From Typhlomys cinereus (Eukaryota > Chordata > Mammalia > Rodentia > Platacanthomyidae), in the NCBI GenBank assembly GCA_023101885.1, contig JALPQD010000402.1, positions 947,017 to 1,011,016 of the forward strand: a stretch of DNA of 64,000 nt, read 5' to 3'. Under the pieces are notes generated by a model. The model saw nothing but the letters and a program-made list of their open reading frames with translations. It did not search any database and was not told the DNA's origin. Below are positions 1 through 12,686 of this stretch, piece after piece. Position 1 is the first letter of the stretch. The number at the start of each line of letters is the position of its first letter. A program made the position numbers and the translations under genes.

Positions 1-576
1 TTTGCTCTTACAATCTTACCGCCCCCTCTTCCGCAAATGTCCCTGAGCTCCAGGATGGGGAGAGAATAGGCTGGCCTAGTTCTAGGTGATTGATATAGAG
101 TCTCTGAAGTTCTGGATTGTGGTTGGTTGATTTTCTTTTGCAGTTTTGCTGCTCCTGCAATGCCCTTCACTCCATTCTGCTGGGCACTGTATGTCACCCC
201 CTGGCCAAAGACAAAAGCTGTTAAACTGGAGTCTTGTTATAATAGCACATTCAAGGGTATATGTAATAAGAGTAGGAAACCTCAGTGAGGGAGGGGTCCA
301 TCACCCATTTGCGAAATGATTACTTTTTATCTGTTAGACTATATGCCCCCCCTTCTGGTGAAATCAGGAAAGAACATCTGTGAACTTAACCTGGTTTCTC
401 ATTACTTACTTGCAGCCCTTGATGGAGGCCTATTTTCTCTGCTGTAACATGGTCCCCTTTCTCCTTGTTTCTGGTTTGGCCCTCCTACCCCATCTCTCTT
501 GTTCATAATCCTTGCAATTACTGTGTTACATAGGTTTACTTTTAAGTGTCTCAATGTGGGCTGGATGAGTTTGGTA

Positions 577-3500
577 CTAGGAGCCACCTATTAAGGAGTA
601 CATACGGCGCTTAATTTTCTGGGTTTGGGATACTTCACTTAATATAATTCTTTCTAATGACATCCATTTCCCAGCAAATTCCAGTAATTCATCATTTTTG
701 ATGGCTGAGAAGTACTCCATTGTATAGATGTACCACAGTTTCCTTATCCACTCGTCAACTGTTGGACATTTAGGTTGATTCCATGACTTTGCTATTGTAA
801 ACAGTGCTGCTATGAACATGGTCGAGCTTGTGCTATCGAGGCGAACCTCTGCTGCATGGGGGGTTATTCCCAAAAGTGGGATAGCAGGGTCATATGGCAT
901 TTCAATCTTTAATTTCTTTAAGAATCTCCAGACAGCTCGCCAGAGTGGCTGTATGAGCTTGCATTCCCACCAACAATGTAGGAGAGTTCCCCTCTCTCCA
1001 CATCCTCTCCAGCATTTGTCGTTGTTTGTATTGTGGATTTTTGCCATCCTGACCGGGGTGAGATGGTATCTCAGGGAAGTTTTGATTTGCATTTCCCTGA
1101 TGGCGAAGGAAGTGGAGCATTTTTTAAGATATTTGTTAGACATTTTAATTTCATCCCTGGTAAAGTTTCTTTGAAGTTCCATGGCCCATTTTTTAATTGG
1201 GCCAGTGTTTTCCTTGGAGTTTAGTTTTCTAAGTTCTTTGTGCACTCTGGACAGTAGAGCTCTGTCAGATACGTGGTTAGTGAAGATTTTCTCCCATTCT
1301 GTGGGTGGCCTTTGAGCTCGTGTTACAATCTCTTTATCTGAACAGAAGCTCTTTAATTTCACAAGATCCCAACTGTTGAGAGTTGGTAGCAGTGACTGTG
1401 CCATTGGATGTCTGTTTAGGAAGTGTTGGCCTAGCCCAATCAGCTCGAGGGAGTTCCCTATCCTTTCAACTATGGTTTTTAAAGTCTCTGGCCTTAAATC
1501 AAGGTCCTTGATCCATTTGGAATTAAGTCTTGTACATGGTGACAAGTATGGGTCCAGCTTTAATCTTCTGCATGTGGAGATCCAGTTTTGCCAGCACCAT
1601 TTGTTGAAGATGCTGTTTTTTTTCCATTGGATTCTTTGGGCCCCTTTGTCAAAGACCAAATGGCTGTATTTTTGTGGGCTTATATCTGGGTCTTCAATCC
1701 TTATCCATTGATCTGTGTGTCTATTTTGGAGCCAGTACCAGGCTGTCTTTATAACTATGGATTTGTAGTATAAACTAAGGTTTGGTATGGTAATACCTCC
1801 AGCAGTGTTTTTGTTACTCAGGATTGTCTTTGCTATCCTGGGTCTTTTGTGCCTCCATATGAATTTTGAGATTATTTGGTCAACTTCTTTAAAGAATTGC
1901 TTTGGGATTTTAATTGGTATAGCATTGAATTTGTATATTGCCTTTGGTAGGATGGTCATTTTTACGATGTTGATTCTACCAATCCAGGAACATGGGAGGT
2001 CTTTCCACCTTCTGGTGTCTTCTGCTATTTCTTTCTTTAGGGTTTTAAAGTTTTCATTGTAAAGGTCTTTTACCTCCTTGGTTAGGTTTATACCAAGGTA
2101 TTTCATTTTTTTAGGGGCTATAGTAAATGGGATTGTTTCTCTCAAGGCTTTTTCACTTCTTTCATTCTGGGCATATAGGAAGGCCTCTGATTTTTGCACA
2201 TTTATTTTGTATCCTGCCACCCTGCTGAACTTCTCAATTAATTCCAGTAGCTTCCTGGTGGAGTTTTTGGGATCCCTCAGGTATAAGATCATGTCATCTG
2301 CAAATAGGGATAGTTTGACTTCTTCCTTGCCGATTTGAATCCCTCTTATGTCCCTTTCTTGTCTTATGGCTTCAGCTAAGACTTCAAGTACAATATTGAA
2401 TAGAAGTGGTGAGAGTGGACAGCCTTGTCTAGTTCCTGATCGAAGTGGGAATGCTTCCAATTGTTCCCCATTGAGCATAATCCTTGCTGTAGGCTTGTTG
2501 TATACAGCTTTTATTATATTGATAAAGGTTCCTTCCATTCCTACAGTCTCTAGCGTTTTGATCATAAAAGGCTGTTGGATTTTGTCAAAGGCTTTTTCTG
2601 CATCTATGGAGAGTATCATGTGGTCTTGGACTTTGGACTGGTTTACATGATGAATTACATTTATTGATTTGCTTATGTTGAACCAACTTTGTGTGCCGGG
2701 GATGAAGCCTACTTGGTCCCCGTGAATGATCTTTTTGATATGTTTTTGAATCCGATTTGCTAAGACTTTGTTGAGAATCTTTGCATCTGTGTTCATCAGA
2801 GAGATCGGCCTATAGTTTTCTTTTTTAAGTGCATCTTTATTAGGTTTTGGGATTAAGACGATATTAGCTTCATAGAAGGAATTTGGCAGTGTTCCTTCCT
2901 TTGCTATTTGATGGAACAGTTTAAGGAGTATTGGTGTTATTAACTCCTTAAATGTCTGGTAGAATTCTGTGCTGAATCCATCTGGCCCAGGACATTTTTT
3001 GGTGGGAAGATTTGAGATTACTTCTTCAATTTCCTTGTATGTTATAGGACTATTTAAATAATTCACAACTTCCTGATTCAATTTAGGTAAGTTGTGTTTA
3101 CTTAGAAATTCATCCATCTCTTTTGTGTTGTCAAACTTCACAGAGTATAAGTTTTTGAAATATGATGTTATAATTCTCTGGATTTCTTGGGTATCCGTAG
3201 TGATAACTCCATGTTCATTTCTAATTTTGTTAATTTGGGTTTTCTCTCTCTTGCTTTTGGTTAATTTAGCTAGGGGTGTATCAATCTTATTGATTTTTTC
3301 AAAGAACCAGCTTTTTGAGTGGTTGATTTTTTCTATCGTTTTCTTAATCTCGATTTCAGATATTTCTCCCCTTATTTTGCTAATCTCCTCTCTTCTATTA
3401 CTTTTGGGATCAGATTGCTCAAGTTTCTCCAAAGCCTTAAGCTGCATCGTTAAATTATTTATTTCTGATGTTTCCAATTTTCTGATGTAGGCATTAAGAG

Positions 3501-4404
3501 CTATGAACTTACCTCTTAGAACAGCTTTCATTGTGTCCCAGAGATTTTGGTAAGTTGTATTCTCATTTTCGTTCACTTTCAGAAAATCTTGAATTTCCCG
3601 TTTAATTTCTTCCTGAATCCAGTTCTCATTCAGCATCATATTGTTAAGTTTCCAGGAGTTAGTGTATTTTCTCTTGTTTGTTGTGTTGTTGTGGATGTCC
3701 AGCTTTAGGCCGTGGTGGTCTGATAGGGCACAGGCTAGAATTTCGACTTTTTTGTATTTGTGTAGATTCATTTTGTGGCCCAATATGTGATCTATTTTGG
3801 AGAAAGTTCCGTGTGCTGCTGAGAAAAATGTGTATTCTTTGGTGCGTGGGTGAAAAGTTCGATAGAGATCTGTAAGGTCCATTTCAGTAAGGGTTTGGTT
3901 AAGCTCCAAAGTGTCTCTGTTAAGCTTTTGACCTGTTGATCTATCCCTTGTTGAGAGGGCGGTGTTGAAATCCCCGAGAATTATTGTTTGGGAGTTGATT
4001 TCTTGCTTTAGACGCTGTAGGGTTTTCTTAATGAATGTGGAGGGGCCCATATTGGGTGCATATATGTTCAGTAATGTGAAGTCTTCCTGGTGAATTGTAC
4101 CTGTGACTAAAATGTAGTATCCATCTGTGTCTCTTATGATTTTCTTTGGTTCGAAGTCCACTTTGTCTGAAAGCATAATTGCTACCCCTGCCTGTTTCCT
4201 GGTTCCATTAGCTTGCAAGATTTTGGACCAGCCTTTCATTCTTAGGACGTGCCTATCTTTTTTGGTGAGATGAGTTTCCTGAAGGCAGCAGATTGTTGGA
4301 TTGTGGTTTCTAATCCAAGTTTGTAATCTGTGTCTCTTAATCGGTGAGTTAATGCCGTTGACATTTAATGTTATAATGGAGAAATTATTTTTAATTCTGG
4401 ACAT
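577..4404 (-). CDS. ORF2: LINE-1 ORF2 protein, intact 1,275 aa
   Basis: ORF2p is the endonuclease and reverse transcriptase that performs target-primed reverse transcription of L1 RNA. The frame is open for 1,275 codons, the usual ORF2 length. An apurinic-type endonuclease fills about residues 1-240, with LQETHL, the GDFN motif and the SDHHGLKLD block. The reverse transcriptase follows, with the catalytic motif FADDMILYL near residue 700. Near the C-terminus is a Cys-rich segment of the form CxxxC...HxxxxC ([18 protein letters not shown]). The start at 4,404 gives the conserved beginning [17 protein letters not shown], and the gap to ORF1 is about 60 bases, as in the other L1s here. No internal stop is present, so the protein could be catalytically competent; activity is inferred, not shown. 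Confidence 0.95.
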   Translation of the reverse strand: MSRIKNNFSIITLNVNGINSPIKRHRLQTWIRNHNPTICCLQETHLTKKDRHVLRMKGWSKILQANGTRKQAGVAIMLSDKVDFEPKKIIRDTDGYYILVTGTIHQEDFTLLNIYAPNMGPSTFIKKTLQRLKQEINSQTIILGDFNTALSTRDRSTGQKLNRDTLELNQTLTEMDLTDLYRTFHPRTKEYTFFSAAHGTFSKIDHILGHKMNLHKYKKVEILACALSDHHGLKLDIHNNTTNKRKYTNSWKLNNMMLNENWIQEEIKREIQDFLKVNENENTTYQNLWDTMKAVLRGKFIALNAYIRKLETSEINNLTMQLKALEKLEQSDPKSNRREEISKIRGEISEIEIKKTIEKINHSKSWFFEKINKIDTPLAKLTKSKREKTQINKIRNEHGVITTDTQEIQRIITSYFKNLYSVKFDNTKEMDEFLSKHNLPKLNQEVVNYLNSPITYKEIEEVISNLPTKKCPGPDGFSTEFYQTFKELITPILLKLFHQIAKEGTLPNSFYEANIVLIPKPNKDALKKENYRPISLMNTDAKILNKVLANRIQKHIKKIIHGDQVGFIPGTQSWFNISKSINVIHHVNQSKVQDHMILSIDAEKAFDKIQQPFMIKTLETVGMEGTFINIIKAVYNKPTARIMLNGEQLEAFPLRSGTRQGCPLSPLLFNIVLEVLAEAIRQERDIRGIQIGKEEVKLSLFADDMILYLRDPKNSTRKLLELIEKFSRVAGYKINVQKSEAFLYAQNERSEKALRETIPFTIAPKKMKYLGINLTKEVKDLYNENFKTLKKEIAEDTRRWKDLPCSWIGRINIVKMTILPKAIYKFNAIPIKIPKQFFKEVDQIISKFIWRHKRPRIAKTILSNKNTAGGITIPNLSLYYKSIVIKTAWYWLQNRHTDQWIRIEDPDISPQKYSHLVFDKGAQRIQWKKNSIFNKWCWQNWISTCRRLKLDPYLSPCTRLNSKWIKDLDLRPETLKTIVERIGNSLELIGLGQHFLNRHPMAQSLLPTLNSWDLVKLKSFCSDKEIVTRAQRPPTEWEKIFTNHVSDRALLSRVHKELRKLNSKENTGPIKKWAMELQRNFTRDEIKMSNKYLKKCSTSFAIREMQIKTSLRYHLTPVRMAKIHNTNNDKCWRGCGERGTLLHCWWECKLIQPLWRAVWRFLKKLKIEMPYDPAIPLLGITPHAAEVRLDSTSSTMFIAALFTIAKSWNQPKCPTVDEWIRKLWYIYTMEYFSAIKNDELLEFAGKWMSLERIILSEVSQTQKIKRRMYSLIGGS

Positions 4405-4461
4405 TTTTTATGTTTAGTAGATTTTGTAAGCATGTTGTTTGATATTTATATTTTTTTGGTA

Positions 4462-5373
4462 TTATACTTCCATTCTGTCTTCCTGGATACGCTTGTTCTT
4501 TTTTTCAAGCTTGAGTATCATTTCTAGCATTTTTTGAAGGCCTGGTTTGGTAGACATGTATCCCTTCAAGTTGTCTTTGTGCTGAAAAACTTTTCTTTCT
4601 CCCTCAATCATGACAGATAGTTTTGCCGGGTATATCAGTCTGGGTTGGCATTTTTGCTCATTTAATACTTGAAGTATGTCTCTCCAAGCTCTTCTTGCTT
4701 TTACTGTTTCTATTGAGTAGTCATTTGTTATTCTAATAGGTTTACCTTTAAAAGTGAGTTGCTTTTTTTCTCTTGAAGCTCTCAGCACCTGTTCTTTGTC
4801 TTGAATGTGGAGTGTTTTGACTATTATTTGCCGTGGCGATTTTCTATTTTGGTCATATCTGTTTGGAGTGCGAAATGCCTCTTGTATTTGGATAGGCCTC
4901 TCATTCTTTAATTGTGGGAAGTTTTCATTTATGATGAATTGAAATATTTCCTCAGGTGTGGTATTTTGGGATTCTTGCTCTGGTATTCCATGAATGCGCA
5001 TGTTAGGTTTCTTCAGGGTGTCCCATATTTCTTGAATGTTCCTCTCCAGTATCTTTTTGGCTTTAACAATCTCTTCCATTGAGCTGGTTAATTCTCCTAC
5101 TTTGTCTTCAAGATCTGAGATTCTATTTTCTGCCTCATTTGTTCTGCTGATAAGACTCTCTGTAGAGTTTTGGGTTGAAGATAACTTATCTCTTAGTTCA
5201 ATTTTAAACTCTGCCTGAGACTGTTTTACCTGCTCTATACCTATTTTTGTTTCTTGAACTGTTTTTCTCAACTCCTCCAGGTTCCTGTTGTGTTCCTGTT
5301 CAAAGTGGTTGACACGGTTATTTAACTCTTCTCGGATTTCCTCTTTCATATTATTAATCATGGTAATGATCAT
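4462..5373 (-). pseudogene. ORF1: LINE-1 ORF1, frameshifted near the N-terminus
   Basis: ORF1p is the trimeric RNA-binding chaperone of the L1 particle. The open part is 303 codons, starting at an internal Met. It has a long acidic/basic coiled coil (about residues 1-100), the RRM-like region with RNIQEIWDTLKKPNMRIHG, and a basic C-terminal domain. The intact homologue at 60,404 has 356 codons. Here the homologous start lies near 5,527, and one extra base near 5,430 shifts the first ~50 codons out of frame. A 303-aa product from the internal Met would lack the N-terminus. The element therefore pairs an intact ORF2 with a damaged ORF1. Confidence 0.85.
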
Positions 5374-5529
5374 ACTCTGAAAGTCGTTATGTTGGGTCTG
5401 GCTTTCATGGCTATTTTCTATGGATTTGTTCTGGTCGCAAGTCCATCGTTATGGGATTGATTCTTTTGGTGGGAGATTGTTCTTGGGGTTTGTTTCTCGT
5501 GGATCTGCACTTTGACTTGTACATTGTTG

Positions 5530-6240
5530 TTTTGTTTTTTAGAACCTTTCAGTTTCTGTGTGTTTTTCACTGAACCGATGTAGTTGGTATTGTTACACCT
5601 GCCAGTTGTTACTAGTGCTTGCCTTGGATTGGGTATGTTTGTGTATTGGTATTGTTATATCCTAGATGAGACTACTAGGATGTTAGTACGTCAGTTACAT
5701 AACCAGGGGATGAATATAAGTATGGTAGTGCACTTTTATGATCTAGTGTCTTGGTGAAATGTGAGGGTGGGTCGTGTACTCCCTGGAGTTGTATGTTTTT
5801 GGGGTGGCTGTATGAGGAAGCTGACCTACAACATTGATACTAGAAAGGATCAGTAAGGTGAAAGAAAAGAAAAAGAGTAAGGAAAAAAAAAAAAAGGTTT
5901 CCTTATCTTTAGGCTGGATGTGAAGAGTCTCGCATGTGATACAATGGTTGTAGTGAAGTCCAGATGTATGGCCTGTGTTCTCTTTGTTCCTTAGAGTTTT
6001 GCTTGGGTTTCCTTTGTACTCTATTGAATTCTGAGTAGCAGTGTGACTTCCGTGGACCACATGTGTAGGTCCCCGGTGGGCCAGAGAGGCAGAGGGTCTG
6101 ATGTTGATGGCAGAATTCTTCACCTGCGACCTGGGCGCTGGTCGGGGTTCGGCGCGGAGGGGGGCTGGGGGCAAAGCCGGCGGCCGCGCGCGCGGGTGCT
6201 GCTGGCCAGGCGGCTCGGCTCCGGGGTGGGGGCGATTTTT
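5530..6240 (-). promoter_or_regulatory. LINE-1 5' UTR/promoter, non-monomeric type
   Basis: This stretch upstream of ORF1 has an AT-rich inner part and a GC- and CpG-rich outer part (about 6,120-6,235). The inner part resembles the 5' UTR of the deleted L1 at 8,300-8,900, including the purine tract before the block reading ttatctttaggctggatgt on the plus strand. It does not resemble the GC-rich monomers in front of ORF1 at 35.7-36.0 kb and 60.1-60.4 kb. An internal pol II promoter role is assumed from L1 biology. Confidence 0.6.
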
Positions 6241-9220
6241 TTCAAAGAAACAGGTTTTTTTTTATTATTTCTGCTCATACAAACTTTTTTTCTGTTTCTT
6301 TTTTTATTATTATTATTATTTCCGCTCATACAAACTTAACAGGTACATTGGTCCCCTCCTCCCTCCACTTCCCTACGACCTCCCCCTCCTCCTTCCCCTT
6401 CCTCTTCCTTTTCCATCCCCCAGTGTCTCCCTCTCCCTAATCCCTGGAGCATCCTTTAATTTGTGTGCCAAATTCTCCTCTGTGTCCTCCTCTCCGATGA
6501 GGTGCAAGGACCCAGGGGCATTTCCCAGAACCCTTTCCTGTGTTCCCCTTAAGCTTAGGAACACTACTGTGACTGTCAGTCCCTGGTCTCCAAGGATCTT
6601 GGTGCCATTAGTCCATGCTAGACTTTGTGGGGTCAATAATGTGTTGGACATAGCACAGGTCATGCAAAGTCTTATTATGACTGCTTCGGCCCTAACTTGT
6701 GTGGAGTATCCTCCAATCCTTGTGCTCTTACAATCTTATTGCCCCCTCTTCCACAAATTTCCCTGAGCTTCAGGATGGGGAGAGATTAGGCTGGCCTAAT
6801 TCTAGGTGGTTGATATAGAGTCTCTGAAGTTCTGGATTGTGGTTTGTTGATTTTTTTTTTTTTTTTTTTTGGTTTTGCTGCTCCTGCAATGCCCTTGGCT
6901 CCATCCTGATGGGTATTGGATGTCACCCCCTAGCCAGAGATAAAAACCTGTTAAATTAGAGTCTTGTTATAAGAGTATATTCAAAGGTAGATGGAATAAA
7001 AGTAAGAGAGAGAGGTCAATCACCCATTTGCAAAATGGTTACTTTCTATCTGGCAGCCTATATGCTCTCCTCTTCTGGTGAGATCATACTCCATCAGTTG
7101 CAAATGATTAGGAAGGAAAGTCATTGAAATTAACCAGATGTCTCATTACTTACTTGCAGTCCTTCATGGTGGCCTATTTTCTCTGTTATAATATGAATTT
7201 CCTCTCTCTTTGTTTCTGGTGGGGCCCTCCTTCCCCATCCCTCCTGTTTATAATCTTTACAATTACTGTAGGTATTACAGATATTTGTCTTTGAGTGTCT
7301 CTAAGTGGGTTTGGTACTAGGATCCACCTATTAGGGAGTACATACGGTGCTTAATTTTCTGGGTCTGGGATACTTCATTCAATATAATTGTTTCTAATTC
7401 CATCCATTTCCCAGCAAATATCATTAATTCATCATTTTTAATGGCTGAGTATTCCATTGTGTAAAAGTACCACATTTTCCTTATCCACTCATCAACTGTT
7501 GGACATTTGGGCTGATTCCATGACTTCGCTATTGTAAACAGTGCTGCTCTAAACATGGTCGTGCTTGTGCTATCGAGGTGAATTTTTGCTGTATGGGGGG
7601 TTATTCCCAAAGTGCTATAGCATGGTCATGTGGCATTTCAATCTTTAACTTCTTTAAGAATCACCAGACAGCTCGCCAGAGTGGTTGTATGAGCCTGCAT
7701 TCCCACCAGCAATGTAGGAGAGTTCCCTTCTTGCCACATCCTTTCCAGCATTTGGTGTTTTTTGTATTGTGGATTTTTGCCATCATGAGAGGGGTGAGAT
7801 GATATCTCAGGGAGGTTTTTATTTGCATTTCCCTGATGGCTAAGGATGCAGAGCCTTTTTAAGATATTTGTTAGGCATTTCAATTTTGTCCTTGGTAAAG
7901 TTTCTTTTAAGTTCCAAGGCCCATTTTTTAATTGGGCCATTTGTTTCCTTGGTGTTTAGTTTTCTAAGTTCTTTGTGCACTCTGGATAATAGAGCTCTAT
8001 CAATATGTGGTTAGTGAAGATTTTCTCCCATTCTGTAGGTTGCCTTTGTGATCCAGTTACAATCTCTTTATCTGAACAGAAGGTCTTTAATTTTGTAAGA
8101 TCCCATCTGTTGAATTTCAGTTGTCTTTTCATTTCATCTCTGTGCCTGTTATGTTCATGTTCATATTGGCTAATGTGGTTATTTAACTCCTCTCCCATTT
8201 TCTCTTTCATTGTTTTCATCATGATAAAGACCATGCTTTGAAAATCCTTGTCTTGGTTATTGAATTCTTTACTAATACACAATGGGTTATTCTGGTAGGA
8301 ATCCATGGTTATGGGGTCAATGTTTTGGGTTTTTTTTGTGGTGGAGTTGTTATGGTTTTGTTGTTTCTTGTGGATTTATGGTGTGACTTGGGCATTTTGT
8401 TTGATTTCTTGAATCTTTCTTGGTGTGTGTTTATGACTGTTGTGAGTCCGACGGAATTGCTGGACTCGGACTATTATTGCTACTGTTTACCTAAACGTTT
8501 AAGGTCTCAGTCTAGGGTTCCTTGATGTTATTTCATGGATAAGGTGATATGCTACCAAAAAGAAAAGTGTGAATGCCCTACTCTGGTTCTGGGAGTGACA
8601 GAGTGTTTAGGTCTAGATTTCCATGGATGTTTGGGACTGTGTGTCAAGGGTTATTATGTGTTGTTTGGGTTAAATATTAGATCAGCTTTATATATGAAAT
8701 GGGGTGGATTTAATAGTCAGGGGTTAGAACTTAGAGTACTATGGCAGCTATTAGTTCCTTCCACATTTATGAGGGTGAATAGTTAATGCCTTAAGGGGTG
8801 AGTGTATGGGGTTTTAGGTATCTGAAGCAGAGGTAACTATCAACTATGATGAGAGAAAAAGTAAAAATGGTTACTTATCTTAAGGTTGGATGTAAATTAT
8901 GTTGGTTGGAAGGAGCTTTAGAATCGTCAGTAGCAAAGTGTTGGTGCTCTGGTCCCAGATTTGTAGTGCCTGTGATTCTGTTAGAATCTTGGAGGGTCTA
9001 TTATTGATTGAGTGATGGAAAGTATTGGTTAAGGCTGCCTTGCACTGTTCCCCAGAGAGAGAGGAAATCCTATCCACTGTTGCCTGGTGGTGGCCCAGAG
9101 CTAGAGACATCCCTGTAGTAAGCTGCGAGCCCTACAGCCTGCTAATGACTCAAAACCTAGGAAGGTGGCCAAGGGGCTGCCTGCAACTTACCACCCCACC
9201 CCACAGAGAAGCCCCTGTAG
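6241..9220 (-). mobile_element. LINE-1 with large internal deletion (5' UTR + ORF1 start joined to ORF2 end)
   Basis: The T-rich stretch and 3' UTR (about 6,250-7,316) are followed by the C-terminal part of ORF2 (about 7,317-8,112). At about 8,113-8,120 the sequence jumps directly into the N-terminal part of ORF1, then into a non-monomeric 5' UTR up to about 9,220. Most of ORF1 and the first two thirds or more of ORF2 are missing. The deletion lies between the expected positions of the two halves, so this is one element and not two neighbours. Confidence 0.75.
7956..8306 (-). pseudogene. Fused L1 ORF1-ORF2 frame across the deletion junction
   Basis: A 116-codon frame starts with L1 ORF1-like sequence (MKEKMGEELNNHISQYEHEH). 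After a short linker it reads into ORF2 C-terminal sequence ([21 protein letters not shown]), where it ends. The ORF2 part resumes in another frame as an uninterrupted 97-codon stretch at 7,317-7,610, which retains the conserved 3' end of ORF2. No function is expected. Confidence 0.75.
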
Positions 9221-11060
9221 CAGAAATCCAATAGCATTGTCACTAGAACCAACACTCAACAAATGGGATCTTATGAAATTAAACAGCTTCTGTTCAGATA
9301 AAGAGATTGCAAACCAAGCAAAAAGACAACCCACAGAATGAAAGAAAATCTTCACTAACCACATATCTGATAGAGCTCTATTATCCAGAATGTACAAAGA
9401 ACTTAAAAAGCTGAACACCAAGGAGATAAATGGCCCAATTAAAAAATGGGCCTGGGAACTCAAAAGAAAATTTTCCAGGGATGAAATTGAAATGCCTAAC
9501 AAATATCTTAAAAAATGCTCCACATCCTTAGCCATCAGGGAAACGCAAATCAAAACTTCCCTAAGATATCATCTCACCCTCGTCAGGATGGCGAAAATCC
9601 ACAATACAAACAGCACCAAATGCTGGAGAGGATGTGGAGAGAAGGGAACTCTCCTACATATTGGTGGGAATGCAGGCTTATAAAACCACTCTGAAGATCA
9701 GTTTCGCGATTCTTAAAAAAGTTAAAGATTGAAATGCCATATGACCCGCTATACCACTTCTGGAAATAATTCCCCACAAGGCAGAAATTCACTACAGTGA
9801 AACAAGCACAACCATGTTCAATGCAGCACTATTTGCAATAGCAAAGTCATGGAATCAACTCAAATGCCAAATAGCTGATGAATGGATAATGAAAACATGG
9901 CACATTTATACAATGGAATACTACTCAGCCATCAAAAAAATGAGATTAATGAAATTTGCTAGGAAATGGTTCCTAGTACCAATTCCACTTAATGACATAT
10001 TCAAAGGTACATCTCTATAATACCTACTGTAATTGCAAAAATTATAAACAGGAGAGAAGGGGAAGGAGAGCTTCCCCCCAAAAAGAGGATCATGCTTCAG
10101 TAGAGAAAACAGGTCACCATCAAGTGTTGCATGTAAGTAGAAAGACATCTGGTAAAGGAAGCTCACTCTCACTTCCCTTCCTGTTCACTTGCAACTGAAC
10201 AGGTTTGATCTCACCAATCAGGAATGGTATAGGGACTGGCAGATAGACAGTAATCATCCTTCAAATGGGACACTGTCATACTCCTTTTTTTCCATCTACC
10301 TTTCAGTCTCCTTTTATATTAAGATCTTCATTTAAACAATCTTTTATTTTTGGTTAGGAGGTGATCTTCCGTACCAGTCAGGATGGAGCCAAGGGAAGTA
10401 CAGAAAAAGCAAAAGTGAAAACAATAACAAACCATAATTCAGAACACCAAAGACCCTACATTAATCACCTAGAACCAGATCAGCCAAATCTCTCCCCATC
10501 CTAAAGCTCAGGAAACCTTGCGGAAGAGGGGGCAGCAAGATTGTAAGATCGTAAAGATGGGGAGAACCAACGATATGTAAGATATTCCACACCAGTTAGG
10601 GCTGCAACAGCCAGAATTAGACTTTGCCTGACTTGCACAATGGCTGATGTGTCAATGACCCCCCCAAGGTCTAGCATGGATCACAGGGGAGAAGGCTCCA
10701 GGCAGTAGGAGTCTTAGAAGTAAGGGATTAAACAGTCATAATAGTTTCCATATTAAAGGGGAGTCCAAGAAAGGGCTCCAGACTATTCCACTTAGTCCTT
10801 ACCCCTCACTAGAGTGGAGAACTCAGAGGAAGGCTTGGCATTCACATAAAAGGACGCTCCAGGGGATGGGAGGGAGGAAGTAGTAGGCATTGAGAGAGGG
10901 AGAGGGAGGGAGGAGGTGAAAGGAAGGGGAAAAGTAGGGGAGAGTACAAGGGGAGAATGTGGAGGGGAGGAAGGAGGGAGAGAACGGGGGTACTTATTGA
11001 GCTTGTATGATTGGGAAAAAAATAAAATGTGGGAGAAAAAAAGAAATTGTATTCAGTATT
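9221..11060 (+). mobile_element. 5'-truncated LINE-1 (ORF2 C-terminus + 3' UTR)
   Basis: L1 ORF2 C-terminal coding sequence runs from about 9,236 to 9,990 with frame breaks. It includes the NGPIKKWA segment and the Cys-rich region at about 9,390-9,683. The 3' UTR follows, with its G-rich tract (10,860-11,000) and an A-rich end near 11,010-11,055. It lies head to head with the minus-strand deleted L1 on its left. Confidence 0.88.
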
Positions 11061-11866
11061 TTTTTCTGTACAGAACAGAAGATTGTACAAAACAAAAGAT
11101 CTATTTTCTTTCCTTTATCAATTATTTTTTCTTGATCTATTCAGGTGAGCACACTTCTCCTTTATCTCTGTGAAGGACAAATTCACAGGTTTATAGTTTT
11201 GTTTGTTGAACTAACTTCATGAAATAAAGTCCAGATGATTGTGTCTTTCATTCCTCTTACACATAAGGGCAGACAGACCCTACTGAGTCATATCCCCAGA
11301 ACTGTTTCAAACTATTTTCAAATAAATTCTCATTGAATTCCTCAGCTCTCTCTGTAATAAAAACTGGCTCTAAACTTCTGGCCTGAAAGAAATTTGCTTG
11401 GTAACCCAAGTTGGCCATGATTTAACTCATGATCCTCTATCCAAGTGCTAAGATTACAGAGTTTCACACTATTCAGATTCAGACCAGGCTTCTATTACAC
11501 TCTTAAGGACAAATTTTATAGATAAATATTTGTTCTTGTTTTTCTCTAACTTATTATTTCTCCTTAGGGTTAATTATGGCCGTTACATGGAAATTCTCTG
11601 AAACTGACACCAGCAACATCCAATTTATCACTCACTCTAGATACCTGAGCTCCACAACCAAATGACTTCAGGAGATGGGATTTCAATTGCCCCCACCTCT
11701 TTTCTTTCTCCTCCTCTTAATTCCTTTATCCTATTAGTGGCTGCTGGGATTCAGTTTCTTTCCTAAAAACAGAGCGTCTCCCCTCAGTAAGCTTTCTTTT
11801 CTTAAACAAATCCTGCACTGTCTTAGAATTGTACACCACCCCTTTTTCTCCTCTGATCTAACACTC
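11061..11866. other. Intergenic, no gene seen
   Basis: The stretch is AT-rich with short frames only. It shows no recognisable exon, RNA gene or repeat family, although part could be diverged repeat. Confidence 0.5.
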
Positions 11867-11883
11867 AACACTGTTATTTCCTT

Positions 11884-12039
11884 TTTTTCCCACTCATACA
11901 AAGTTGATAAGTAGCCCATTCCCCTTCCTCCCTCCTCCTCTCTCTGAACCCTCCCTACTTCCTCCCCCTCTTTACCTTTCCTTTCCCCCCTCCTTCCCCT
12001 TCTCCCAGTGCCCCCCCCCCCATTCCTGGAGCATCTTTT
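11884..12039 (-). mobile_element. Short 5'-truncated LINE-1 3' end with target-site duplication
   Basis: The segment is the terminal 3' UTR of L1 in reverse orientation. It opens with the T-run and the cactcatacaaa block, followed by the pyrimidine-rich tract. It is flanked by a perfect 17-base direct repeat, aacactgttatttcctt, at 11,867-11,883 and 12,040-12,056, the mark of target-primed insertion. Confidence 0.9.
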
Positions 12040-12056
12040 AACACTGTTATTTCCTT

Positions 12057-12640
12057 ATTCTTGACTTTTTCCAAAAGCCATTTGCTCTGGTGACACAGAC
12101 TAAAATCAGTGATTTTTCAGATACCTTGCACACTTCTGTGGTATGTTTATGACTTTTATTGAATTTGTCATTTGAAAATTTAATACATGTACATAGTCCA
12201 TTTTGACTGTTGTGACCCTCATCCTTTTCTAACCTCCCTCCTTTCACTAGGTCCACTCCTTCCTCCCTACAAAATTCTTGCTACATTCATATGTCTGCTT
12301 TGTTTCAAAATCCACTAAGTGCAACGAGGGTCATCTGGGTGACCATGGATTTGGAATTGTTCATTGGAACCTGTTCCGTATCTCAGTGGGCACAAACTGA
12401 AGGTTTTTCCTCCCTTAGAATTCATTAGTAGTAAATAATACCATAGAAGCAATAACAATAGTAGTAGCACCGTAAAAGACCCTCCTCAAGGAGATACGCT
12501 TAACTGTGATTTCAAAACTTCTTGGTGGTCCATTCCAGGAGGAGAGTTGTTTGCTCAGTGGAGGTTGCAAGCACCATAATGGGGCTCTTGCACTTCCTGA
12601 AGTTCTGTTGTTCTTGCACTGAGTCTGAAGCTTGTCTTGC
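12057..12640. other. 3' flank of gene A, no further gene seen
   Basis: No exon or RNA gene is recognised. Any 3' UTR and poly(A) site of gene A would lie here on the minus strand, but no confident signal was picked. Confidence 0.4.
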
Positions 12641-12644
12641 TCTA

Positions 12645-12686
12645 CTAGGTGGCCAAGACAGTATACATACTGGGTGTGATTAATTC
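12645..12686 (-). pseudogene. Terminal ITIM-like motif of gene A beyond the stop
   Basis: Directly after the TGA the same frame continues ELITPSMYTVLAT and ends at TAG 12,645-12,647. This matches the last residues of LILRB proteins (PSIYATLAIH). The motif is stranded in the 3' UTR unless the stop is read through. Confidence 0.7.

Larger units (their letters stand above)
1..6240 (-). mobile_element. LINE-1 element, nearly full length, 3' end outside window
   Basis: The order on the minus strand is 5' UTR (about 6,240-5,530), ORF1, ORF2 and 3' UTR (576 to beyond base 1). ORF2 is uninterrupted. ORF1 has an early frameshift. The 3' UTR has the same pyrimidine-rich plus-strand blocks as the other L1 copies here, for example around 6,716 and 30,105. 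The poly(A) end and left target-site duplication lie outside the window. At the right end it abuts the T-rich 3' end of a second minus-strand L1 at about 6,240-6,330. Confidence 0.93.

Noticed and set aside
812..3875. Plus-strand frames of 60-132 codons across the first L1
   Set aside because: They are antisense shadows of the intact minus-strand ORF2; the same shadows recur in every other L1 copy.
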